Below, in pieces: positions 54,883 through 64,000 of a stretch of 64,000 nt of DNA. The notes below the pieces were generated by a model, which had not been told where the DNA came from, made no database searches, and was given only the letters and a program-made list of their open reading frames with translations. The stretch spans positions 228,743,556 through 228,807,555 of the forward strand of contig OX336398.1 of assembly GCA_946902985.2 (NCBI GenBank). The letters are read 5' to 3'. This stretch comes from Meconema thalassinum. Lineage: Eukaryota; Arthropoda; Insecta; Orthoptera; Tettigoniidae. Position 1 is the stretch's first letter. Each line of letters starts with the position of its first letter. Made by a program: the position numbers and the translations under genes.

Positions 54883-54988
54883 AGACTAGACTTTACCTAG
54901 GTATATCATTTCAAATGACGCATGCTACAAATGCTACGCATGTTAGAAAGGCTCAGGAGGGCTTCGAGCGAAGCCCCAGGACTCTTTC
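54883..54988. other. Unassigned spacer
   Basis: Nothing recognised. Confidence 0.4.
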
Positions 54989-55324
54989 AACAGACTCCTT
55001 TACCCATTAACTTAGGATTCCCGTGCACTCTGCTGCATGACGTGACGCACTCGCCGTCTCCGTTCGCATAACGCCAGACCCCAGGAGTAAACTCAGACTC
55101 AACAGACTCCATTACCCTTTAACTTAGGCTTCCCGCGCGTGGGCTGCAAGACGTCACGCACTCGCCATCTGCGTTCGCATTACGCCAGACCCCAGGAGTA
55201 AACTCAGACTCAACAGACTACATTACCCTTTAACTTAGGCTTCCCGCGTGGGGGCTGCATGACGTCACGCACTCGCCTTCTCCGTTCCCATAACGCCAGG
55301 CCCCAGGAATAAACTCAGACTAGG
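54989..55324 (+). repeat. Three tandem copies of a 111-112-bp unit
   Basis: AACAGACTCC/ACATTACCC starts units at 54989, 55101 and 55212. Each carries AACTTAGG-TTCCCG, a TGACGTCACGCACTCGCC-like block (variants TGACGTGACGC, AGACGTCACGC and TGACGTCACGC), CGCATAACGCCAGACCCCAG and AATAAACTCAGACT. Identity is about 90 percent by eye. Confidence 0.95.
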
Positions 55325-55580
55325 TGCATATGCACTGAACAACATGATGACGCCATACACGATGAACGATGAACGATGAAGTCGACAAGATCATTTGAAA
55401 TTATAAATATTTGCAGTACCAAAGAGGGCAGTCTCTTGAAGCCGAGGCTCTCCTTAGCATATTCCCAGTCCTTTGTGACTAAACCATTCACAGAGACAAC
55501 AGCTGGGATAACGAAAAGTACATTGATTGAAATCAGCGGCAAGTGGCTGGTATTTACGCATTTTCTCAACCACCGTATTC
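55325..55580. other. Unassigned stretch
   Basis: Includes a short GATGAAC tandem (55358-55380). Otherwise nothing is recognised. Confidence 0.45.
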
Positions 55581-55590
55581 TGTAGGAACG

Positions 55591-56018
55591 GTAGCGGCTT
55601 CGGCGGCGTAGTCGGTAGCATGCTGAGCTTCTATGCCCAAAATCGCGGGTTCAAACCCGGCCGAAGTCGTCGGATTTTTAAGAGCGTTAAAATCTTTCAG
55701 TATGCCTTCCTTCGAAGGGGAAGTAAAGCCGGCGGTCCCATGTCATAGACTTATGGCATGTAAAAGAATCTTCCACTAATTAAACTTGTGTGAAGCTAAA
55801 TTGTAGGTTAGATTTCGTTAAAACGCTCTATCAAACTTCCAGCGTCCCCCACTATGTGTCAGTGACATCTGGTAGCGAAAGTTGGAACTACTGGTAGTTG
55901 AACGGAACTTGTAGCTCACCCTATGGGTCTCCGGTTGAAGCAGCTACAGCCTCTGGCGAGCCATCATGTCCGCAGACACTCCCGGCACTAAAAGCCATAC
56001 GGTAAATAAAAATAATAA
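55591..56018 (+). repeat. SINE B with 10-bp target-site duplication
   Basis: GGCGTAGTCGGTAGCATG, GGGTTCAAACCCGGCC, the full B body and a TAAATAAA tail. The flanking repeat is TGTAGGAACG at 55581-55590 and 56019-56028. Confidence 0.93.
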
Positions 56019-56059
56019 TGTAGGAACGTTAGAGCTCAGGCACAAAGGCATGGAAAAGG

Positions 56060-56235
56060 GAAGTTGAAATAGCGTGGTCCGTAGATGGCGTGGAAAACAG
56101 ACTGTTGGCTCACCATCCTGGAAGTGGTTTTTCATGGATTCTTACTTCTATCCCAGGCAAATGTTGGCCACGGCCGTCTCCTTCTCAATACGCATCTGCT
56201 ACAAATACACGCACTCATGCAGCCAACATAATAAC
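56060..56235 (+). repeat. SINE E 3' part
   Basis: TGGAAGTGGTTTTTCATGGA, CTTCTATCCCAGGCAAATG and GGCCACGGCCGTCTCCTTCT match SINE E at 49650-49728. The head is missing. Confidence 0.65.
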
Positions 56236-56249
56236 CCACGTTCTTCCTC

Positions 56250-57020
56250 TTTTTTATCTTAGCCTTTTCCCACGTCACGTGGGGTCAGCGTTATTTTGCT
56301 GGTTTTATCTCTTCCATAAATGTCTACCCCATGCTTCCTCCCTCTTCCATCCTCTTTCTGTGAGCTTCCCTGCAATCTTATCTTTCCACCTCATTTTGGG
56401 TCTTCCTCTTCTCCTTGATTCCTCAATTTCCAGATTACTCCAACTCTCTTCCCCACGTAGTCTTCCTCTCTTCTCAGCCTACTCTCTTGGACCTTCTTCC
56501 ATACGGGTCCCACTTTCATTGCTCCTCGAATGTAATCATTCCTTATTCTATTCTTTCTTGTCACTCCACTCATCCACCATTACATTCTCATTACTGCCTC
56601 TTCCATCTTTCACTCTTCGGTGTTGGTGATCGGCCAAGTTTCTGCAGCGTAGAACATCGCCACAGATTTGTTGAGCTGACCTTCTCATCACACAATACTC
56701 CACTCAGTTCATCCAACCAGTGTTTACTTTGTGCTGTATTTCAGCCTCCAGTCCCCCAACACTTTGCATGTAGGAACCCAGATACTGAAACTTCCTGTCC
56801 ACTGGTAATTCTTCTTCCTGCATGTTAATATGGAAATATTGTTCTTACCTCGTTAATATACACATTATGTTTACCCTCCTCATTCTTCTCGAGTCTTTCT
56901 CCAATCTTCAAGCTGCTCTTGGGCATCCTCGCGGGTCAGTTTGCAGAGTACGACATCGTCGGTAAATATCATGTTCCATGACACCGCTTTCTTCACATCG
57001 CTCCAACACATTTTAGTCTC
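56250..57020 (-). pseudogene. LINE N9 (RTE-like) reverse transcriptase fragment
   Basis: The minus strand shows, in changing frames, CWSDVKKAVSWNMIFTDDVV and LCKLTREDAQEQLEDWRKT (the YADD box is here FTDD), then ELPVDRKFQYLGSYMQSVGG and LEAEIQHKVNTGW, ELSGVLCDEK, then MSGVTRKNRIRNDYIRGAMK, VGPVWKKVQESRLRREEDYV and GRPKMRWKDKIAGKL. This order (YADD box, KYLGS, WRELSGVLCD, GVTR-DRIRN-YIRGS, RLRW-GH, RRGRPK-RW) is that of a widespread RTE-like LINE. Numerous frameshifts and stops make it inactive. Confidence 0.85.
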
Positions 57021-57036
57021 ATTGGCCGTTATCTTC

Positions 57037-57309
57037 CATGACAGATGGATAGGTAGAGGAGGACCAGTTCCATGGCCTGTACGTTTCCCAGACCTCAATC
57101 CCTTGGATTATTATCTCTGGAGACACCTTAAACAATTGGTGTATGCAGCGGACAATCCGGATGAAAAAACTCTTCGTCGACGTGTCATGGAAGCTGGCGA
57201 AAACATTCGACGGCGTCAGGCATTATTTGAAAGGGTGCAACAGTCCATTATTCAACAAGTGCATGCGTGTCTAGACGCAAGAGGAGCGCATTTTGAGTAT
57301 TTGATATGA
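57037..57309 (+). pseudogene. Tc1/mariner-superfamily transposase C-terminal fragment
   Basis: The frame reads DRWIGRGGPVPWPVRFPDLN, PLDYYLWRHLKQLVYA, PDEKTLRRRVMEAGENI and VHACLDARGAHFEYLI with a stop at 57307-57309. W-(A/V)RSPDLNPLD-(Y/F)LWGHLK is the region around the third catalytic acidic residue in a group of insect DDE transposases. The N-terminal and first catalytic regions are lost; the fragment abuts the minus-strand LINE N9, and the open frame upstream of 57037 comes from N9 antisense. Confidence 0.7.
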
Positions 57310-57599
57310 GTTCATATGTCAAACACTTCCTAACTGGCTGCCAATTAATGTGTCACTTTAATATGTTCGTTCATAAATCGAAAACAATGGATTTTGGGAC
57401 ATATGAGAATATCAATTTGTTTTCTTGTTTTGGTGTAAGGAACCCATCCCCAAAGTTTGTAGGAGTATTTTTGAATCAACTTAATATAGATATAGATGTC
57501 TCTACTGGACTAGAATGCATAGGCCTACAGTAGATGACAAACACTTGTTGCCGTAGTAACAACGGGTAGAGGTAAAATAGAAGTGTAATAAATAATATT
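57310..57599. other. Unassigned stretch
   Basis: No recognisable gene or repeat; it may be the 3' flank of the transposase element. Confidence 0.45.
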
Positions 57600-57965
57600 G
57601 TATGCCGGATGCAAGCTTTGTAACAGTATTTGGCGCCCAGAGGGCAGCTTGCATGTCGAATATTGTCGTTCCATGGAACGCTATGGAAGTCGAGGAGGTT
57701 AGATATCTAAGTTCCCTGACACTAAAGTGCTTTCTTGTAGAGAATGGAGGAACTTTGTGTTGGCGGAAAATCCCGAGATTAATTTTGCCATTATGAGCAC
57801 GGCCTACTGAATTCAAATGGGTTCTTTAACATGCCAACAACGTATGACATACGTACCGTGATTTTCGTCGCCTTTCAAAAATCACTTACCACGGCAAGGA
57901 ACGAACCTGCAAGCTTGGGGTTGGCAGTCCTACACGATAACCACTCACCCACCGTGGCAAGCCGA
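57600..57965 (-). repeat. SINE A
   Basis: Minus-strand copy: the right side complements to GCTTGCCACGGTGGGTGAG and GGTTCGTTCCTTGCCG (box B-like), and the left end complements to CTTGCATCCGGC. The body is intact in length. No clear target duplication. Confidence 0.88.
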
Positions 57966-58869
57966 GTAGAGTTACACACACCCAAATTTATTCCTCATAA
58001 AGGAAGTACATGTGGGGTCTTCATTTCAGAAAATCAAATCTGCAGGAAAAGGCAAAACACAAACAAGCTCCACTATGATAGTGATCTCTGTTTCTAAATC
58101 TTACCACTTGTGTTCATGGATCTCATTTACCATAATCTCCATCTTTTCCTTTCTCACAATTCCCTCTGTGCTTATGTGTTTACCGTTTCTTCATTCAATT
58201 AATTATGTAATATTCACAAAATATGACACGAAATGACACCTGCCATTGCCAAATTCAGATGGTCAAATTAGCATGAAAATACTGAGACATCATTTCCAAT
58301 TTTTTACACTGGTAAATTAGACCCTGCTATGTTAAATTAGCATCAAAACAAAACAATTTGATTTTCCCGGTTAACGCCCGCTTAATTGCAGATTCCAGTC
58401 AACCTACAATGACGATAAAAATATTAGGTTTGCTCATGGCAGACTTATTTTACCAGAATGGGTGCGGTTCAAGCTGATGATGAAACGTTTACCAAACCAT
58501 AACACCAACTAGAATTCTTCTTGTGGCATATACAGGCTCCCGTCTATGACTGAAGAAACACTCCCTGTATAAAACAACAAAAGTATTCACTAAATGATTA
58601 TGACTTTGAGAACCGAGATGAACCAAGACGTACTTACAACACCAGGGCGCACTATTTAAACAAACTCGTGTACTGCGCCGTTAATTAAGGGCACTCATTA
58701 ACACTTTGAAAACTGTGCACTTTGCGAACTGCATAAAGTGCTTCCTAGAACATTGAGTGTACTTCTAACATTACACTCAATGCGTGCACTTTTTGCGTGA
58801 GAGATATGTTTAACTAGGCAGAATTCGATGTCCATTTTGTGCGGCAAGTTTAAGTACAGAGGTGGACAT
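57966..58869. other. Unassigned stretch
   Basis: About 900 bases with no recognised coding, tRNA-like or terminal repeat signal. Confidence 0.45.
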
Positions 58870-59275
58870 GCTTGTAATAAATAAATAAATAATTAACTAA
58901 CTAAATAATTAATAACTAACTAAATAAATAAATGCATGAATAAATAAATGAATGAATAACTAAATAAATACATAGATAAATAAATAAATAAATAAATAAA
59001 TTAATTAATAAATACATAAATAAATATATAAATAAATAACTAAATAGAAAAATTAAAAAATAAATATATAAATAAATAACTAACTAAATAAATACATAAA
59101 TAACTAACTAACTAAATAAATACATAAATAAATAAATGAATAAATAAGTAAATAAAAATTAATAAATAAATGAATAACTAAATGAATAAATGCATAACTA
59201 AATAAATAAATTAATTAATTAAAAATTAATAAATACATAATGTAAATAAATAAATAAATAAAATAATCATTCCTT
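58870..59275. repeat. Degenerate (TAAA)n tract, ~400 bp
   Basis: TAAA units with frequent TAAC, TGAA, CATA and TTAA variants. It is much longer than the SINE B tails in this window (about 40 bp). Confidence 0.95.
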
Positions 59276-60574
59276 CATTCATGCATTCATTCAATTTCTT
59301 TTCATTTGGGACTAGTTTGCCTTTCAGCCTCCATCTTGTTTTTTGTATGAATCATCTCCATGATCCCCTATTGGCAGTTAGTACTTCAGCCTCCTTTGCC
59401 TCTTACCTTGAGTAAACAATGCATCTGACAATCGTCCCTTAGGTCTACCTCTGTACACAGAGCGTAACACTTAAGATCCACCTGCTCCAATTTAGTTCCT
59501 TCTAGCTGGCATCCTATTTTATTCCCTAGTTTCCTGTTCAAGCTCTCACATGTTACCTGGTAAATTAATTCATTAATTAGAAAACAGACAGATACTGCAC
59601 GATCCTTTGTCGGCTACATTACTTACTCCATATGAAATGGCGTTTGCTTCTAGGTCGTTCATACATGTATACCCATATATTTTAGCTCTTCTTTTCCACA
59701 AAATTGAGCACATTTTCTTCATTCGCTGAAGATGCTTTAAATGTTTATTTTGTCCATCCAGCTTAATCTCGACTTTTTTCCCCAAACCACATTTCAAATG
59801 TTCCACCTGTTTCTGTATTTATCGGTTATTGTCAAAGATCACTAACTATTTAGCGGAATTTTTCTTGAACTGGATGCTAATAGGTATTATGTGTGAAATT
59901 CAAATTTTGGCACACCCTATATCAATGTACAATGCACCCAGTTGGACGAATATTAGCTAATAAATTGCAATTATGAAGTTCACCAACCACTAAAAATGAG
60001 GAATATTTCTGTCTGAGGCTATACTGGAGTACATTTTATGGCTTGAGGAAACTGTCTGTGCCTTCAAGATAGCAAACTCGGTCTCACCTTCATTATCCTG
60101 GATCGAGCCAACGATTATCGATTTCTCGAGGTGATAAATATGTTCCATTGGCACAGCAGCAGGTGGAGAAGCTGATAAACGAGGAGAAAGAAGAAGGAAT
60201 ACCAATAAGAAGAAGAGGGCGAGGAGAAGGAGGCAGTGAATTTGATGAGGCACATACATACACAGGGGTCATTGTGAACTACAAATTGGTAGGATAATAG
60301 CCACGTCGGTAACGATTCGCGAGGTACTTCGTGCGGGAAGTGCTGTTGAGAGTTCAAGTGCTTTCTGATACTCCCCATCTAGCCTAATGATATCCTCGCA
60401 CCTACAAGGAGCACACCTATGGCTCAGTGGACATACGAGGGTTATATTAAGTTATTGACATATCCTCTACGACGTAAGGCAACTTATCACCCATACTTTT
60501 CAATCGATACATTGAACAGGCAATGTAGGAAATATGAGAAAAAATTAAAGTAACTTAGGAGTAAAGCAGTTTCA
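59276..60574. other. Unassigned stretch
   Basis: About 1.3 kb with no recognisable gene. A/G-rich text at 60170-60235 gives spurious Leu/Ser-rich frames on the minus strand. Confidence 0.45.
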
Positions 60575-61245
60575 ACCGTGAGATTTGCTGATGACAATGT
60601 CATTTTAACCGATTCACCAGAGAATTAGAAAGCGTCTTCAAATGGAATGGACTCCGTCTTGAGGGATGAATTCATGGTGAAAATCAAATAATATAAAACA
60701 AAAATGATGGAATGCACCTGTAATAAATCAGGTGAAAAGATAAAGGGAGTAGGAGACTTGTGTTTCTTAGATATCAAAATAACCAGTGATGGACGAAGCA
60801 AAGAGGATATAGAAAGTAGGTTGACGTAGGCAAGGAAAGAAATCTGCAAAAAGGAAACTGATGACATCGAAGCGGGGTGCTCTATAGAAGTGAAACTTCG
60901 ACTGTCGGCACAGCAGCGTTTGAAGCGTTTGAAATGAGGAGTTACAGGAGAATGATGAAGATCAGAAGGGTAGATAGGGTTACAAATGAAGAGGTATTAA
61001 GACGAGTGGGAGAGGAGAGATGTTTCTAGCGACTGCTAATGAAGAGAAGAGGTAGGTTGGTAGTACACATACTAAGTCACCCAAGAATAGCAAAAGCTAG
61101 TTATGGAAGGAAAGGTCGAGGACAATTTTCTGTTGGGGTAGACCAAGGTTAGAATATGTTAAACAGATTATCTCGGATGTATGGTGTGGTAGCTCAGGAC
61201 AGGGAGGCAAGGAGAGCTGCATCAAACCAGTCAAAGGACTAAAGA
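60575..61245 (+). pseudogene. LINE N2 reverse transcriptase C-terminal half
   Basis: The longest N2 copy. It reads VRFADDNVILTDSPEN (the YADD box as FADD), then KTKMMECTCNKSGEKIKGVG, DLCFLDIKITSDGRSKEDIE and SRLT, a stop, ARKEICKK, and in later frames AFEMRSYRRMMKIRRVDRVT-type text, EVLRRVGE, LLMKRRGRLVVHILSHPRIA-type text, LEYVKQIISDVWCGS and REARRAASNQSKD. The order palm, KYLG-like block, thumb and tail is that of a LINE protein. Several stops and frameshifts are present. It gives the reference for the N2 fragments at 940, 13530, 21364 and 46380-47225. Confidence 0.85.
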
Positions 61246-61358
61246 CCCAAACACACCTCTAAGATCTGAAAATTGTTGTTATTACTTGTGGATTTTTACA
61301 ACATAAGAATTACGATTACAATAAATCCATAAATCCTCCACAACTATCCTTTTTGATA
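61246..61358. other. Spacer
   Basis: Unassigned. Confidence 0.4.
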
Positions 61359-61360
61359 TA

Positions 61361-62997
61361 GGGGAGAGGGGGGCATGTTGTTAACAGGGGCACGTTGTTA
61401 CATGTTAGTTTTAAAATCACCCGTGTGGCTGAAGCGCATAACGATCAGCTACTAAAGCGTGGGGTGCCTGTCTGCAGATGTTGTGAAGACAAGGAAACCA
61501 TTGTGTGTATTTGAAGAGTGTTATGAAGGTTTAAGTGTTGCCCCATGGTATCGTAATATTATTTAATTGCTAATTATTAAGGCCCGGATTGTTGTGTGTT
61601 TACATATTTTAATTAACTAAATATTTTCTATTTATTTACATATTTTTTCCGTTTTTATAAATAAATACATATTCTGGTATATTTATTCATAAGTATATAT
61701 TTCCTGTATTTGGTGGTATGTTGTACTCCTTAGATGATTGCTGCCCACATTTTCGACTCTTGGCAATTCCAGTAATTGGCTTATCTATTTATAGAATGCA
61801 CCCTTGTCTCTGTATTGTATTTCAAACAGGAATTCCCATGTCATTAAGTATAGCAGGGGGACTGGAGTCAACAGTCTCATTAAGCCTCCAATAGTCCTTA
61901 CCTTGAAAGGAAATTTTACTTGAAATTACAGTGGTCTGCAAAACTTGTGAATATTGACAGATTGCTATGAAAGTTTCTGATGTGACCTTTTTTTCTGCTC
62001 TTTAGAATGAAATTCGAAATCAGCACATACATGATTTCGTATCGCGCATCTGCAGTACAGTAAGACGGACTCGGAATCTGAGGCGAGCCCCGGCCTGTTA
62101 AGCGGGAACATTTTTTGTACAGTAGACAGGATTATGGATTATTCAAGCAGCTGGACGTTTCAACTATATTTCGAGGAACTGGGGGACACACATTTGATAC
62201 AAATTTAAGAACAGTTTTTGGAAATTTAATCACATATTTTTCACTTTTAAGCACGTAAATAAATACATATTTCTGAAAAGTTAAGCACATAACTATCCGG
62301 CCCTACTATAAACGTATTAACGTATTTGCTAGTTGATTATTATTACCGGTATCATTATTATTTCTCTATACCGACAGTGATAGCTATGCTTGCTAACGCG
62401 CAGCGCTAGGCCAAGCTCTCTGCTAATTTGGTAGACGTGGGTTCGAGCCCCACCCTTTGCCGACCTTGAAATGGTTTTCCGTGGTTTCCCATTTTCAACT
62501 CCAGGTAACTGCTGGGACGGTACTTTCTGACAGGTCACGGCCGCTTCCTTCCATATCCTTGCCCAGTTTCATTTATCTTCATTTCATATTTCATTTACTC
62601 GTCTCATGAGGTCGGCGTCAGGAAGGGCATTTGGCCGTAAAAACAAGAATTGAGAAATGTGGTAAATGTATTTCAAGGTTGACTGTTATATTATTTCGAG
62701 TTAAAAATACAAGATTTTAGTTACAACTATGTCGCATTTTATTATTAATTTGAGTGTAACAACTTACCCACGGCATATAACAACTAGCCTCGTTGTGGGG
62801 CATGTTGTTGCAATTTACCACATTAACAAGAAAAATTATTTATACCGACAATATTTTTACGCCAGTCTTCACATTTTTCATATATAAAGCCAAATACTGA
62901 TACTTCATTATCACTGCCATAACAGGCTAATAGCTTCCAGGAGAACAGTTTAAAAAAATAAAATTTAAAAATTGTAACAACATGCCCCCCTCTCCCC
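61361..62997. mobile_element. 1.64-kb TA-flanked inverted-repeat element
   Basis: The left end GGGGAGAGGGGGGCATGTTG plus TTA and the complement of the right end agree for 23 bases. TA lies at 61359-61360 and 62998-62999. The block GGGGCATGTTGTT recurs inside at about 62797-62809, a subterminal repeat. No transposase frame is seen. A SINE E copy lies at 62385-62640, so the original element was about 1.4 kb. Confidence 0.85.
62385..62640 (+). repeat. SINE E-type, tRNA-derived
   Basis: Box A-like TTGCTAACGCGCAGCGCTAG, box B GTGGGTTCGAGCCCCACC, then CCGTGGTTTCCCATTTTCAA and CACGGCCGCTTCCTTCC. It has a different 3' end (GGCGTCAGGAAGGGCATTTG) from the other E copies. Confidence 0.75.
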
Positions 62998-62999
62998 TA

Positions 63000-63449
63000 C
63001 TGAAGATTTAATTTACATGTTGTCAACATATGTGCGCCCAATTTTCAGCCATACTTTGAGCCACTATGTTGTAGATGATTTTCCATACAGTTAGAGGTGT
63101 TGAATGTGTTTCATTTTGTTATTCATAGCATATTACAGGTACGTTAACTGATAGACTTATGATTACACTCGGTCTCCTTTCGGCATGAGAATGGAACACT
63201 GACGTTCTTGGTAGACGTCTGATTGCTAACGAACATCCAGATGAGACCGTGTTGACCCCATAGACGTCTGTTATGTTATATGAAGACTCATACAAATTAT
63301 CGTGTCGTTATATTGAAGAAATTATTCTGCAAATCTTTGCATTATATAAATTATAATTATGTTTTATCATATTATAAAAGCACTATAATTATGTAATTAT
63401 ATGTATAACAAGAAAATAATAATAAAAAAAGAACCTGGCTACACGAGTG
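63000..63449. other. Unassigned stretch
   Basis: A/T-rich with no recognised feature. Confidence 0.45.
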
Positions 63450-63840
63450 AGTGTCAAGCATCCAGACCACTCAACCGAAGTACCACATGCAGTTAAGAAG
63501 TAGATAATATAACTCAGCAATGTTTCGAGGTTTATGCCGTGTCTTGTGTTTTAATTCACAGGCCGTGAATGCCAATATACCATATTTTTGGTAGCCTCTA
63601 TAGGGAGGTGAAAAGCTGCTTGATCTTTTAACTCTTGCAGTTAAGAGGCGCACGTACGCTTCATAAGAAGGGAGGTAGTGTGCAGTTCGCTACTCCTGTG
63701 GGGCTCCGGGCCCGGACACCAAGAGCCCACTGATGAGCCAGCTTGGTGTCCTAGGCGAAACCCCACACAAGACATGGCACAAACCTAGAAAAATTGCTGA
63801 GTTTTAATTCACTGGCCGTGAAAACCAATATACCAAGTCG
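63450..63840 (+). repeat. Repeat I, longest copy
   Basis: Carries two TTTTAATTCAC(A/T)GGCCGTGAA blocks (63548 and 63801) about 250 bases apart, with CAATATACCA after each. The second part (CTAGGCGAAACCCCACACAA) matches 13199-13275. The class is unknown. Confidence 0.55.
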
Positions 63841-64000
63841 ATAATTGGTTCTGAAAGTGCCGTAATTTTTCGGAAATAAGGAAAATATTGTATCTTATCA
63901 AGGTAAATATTGAAATATTTCCACAACAATTGCTTCAGTAGTGGTCGGAGCAAATTAAGAAACTCGGCTGTTTTGTTCAACTTTTCAGTTAGCGCCACTT
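63841..64000. other. Right window edge, unassigned
   Basis: Nothing recognised. Confidence 0.4.

Overview
The window looks like a piece of a large, repeat-rich insect genome, with no complete host gene that I can support. The evidence is the lack of bacterial-style gene packing, the abundant tRNA-derived SINEs with target-site duplications, many decayed non-LTR retrotransposon (LINE) fragments, Tc1, mariner, piggyBac-like, hAT and Helitron-like DNA transposons, and long A/T-rich microsatellites. The mix would suit a polyneopteran insect such as a cricket, cockroach or stick insect, but the order cannot be fixed from this sequence alone. Repeat families are given working names: N1-N11 for LINE families, SINE A-F, J and K, and D, G, H and I for unclassified repeats.

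Layout. 1-6.2 kb: LINE pieces (N1, N2, N3, N4, N6), SINE A, SINE B and a 624-bp TA-flanked inverted-repeat element. 6.4-9.1 kb: a piggyBac-like element split by a Helentron-like G element. 9.2-9.8 kb: a solo LTR on the minus strand. 10.2-12.9 kb: a dead mariner split by a second G copy. 13.0-16.1 kb: inverted arms enclosing a family H element and a possible first exon on the minus strand. 16.35 kb: a Helitron 3' end. 17.6-18.4 kb: a polypurine hexamer minisatellite. 19.2-19.8 kb: a Penelope-like remnant with inverted arms and a hammerhead-ribozyme-like core. 20.6-21.2 kb: a second piggyBac-like copy. 21.4-26.2 kb: LINEs, SINEs and an R1-like reverse transcriptase. 28 kb: a hAT remnant. 28.8-29.8 kb: a 101-bp minisatellite. 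30.5-32.5 kb: an N1 LINE split by two SINE B copies. 33.0-41.5 kb: an 8.5-kb Helitron-like element swollen by three near-identical tandem copies of a 2145-bp unit.

41.7-46 kb: SINEs and two H copies. 46.4-52.3 kb: dense nesting. LINE N5 is split by G, G is split by a 2.1-kb TA-TIR element, and that element holds a SINE that is itself split by another SINE. 53.05-54.52 kb: the only intact gene, a Tc1 transposase between 36-bp perfect terminal repeats. 55-57.3 kb: a 111-bp tandem array, SINE B, SINE E, an RTE-like LINE and a transposase tail. 57.6-64 kb: SINE A, a degenerate TAAA tract, LINE N2, a 1.64-kb TA-TIR element and repeat I.

The genes do not form a pathway. The window is best read as layered insertions. 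Target-site duplications and interrupted hosts give the relative age of many events: SINEs and G elements are late arrivals in older LINEs and transposons, and the Tc1 copy and the 2145-bp triplication look youngest.
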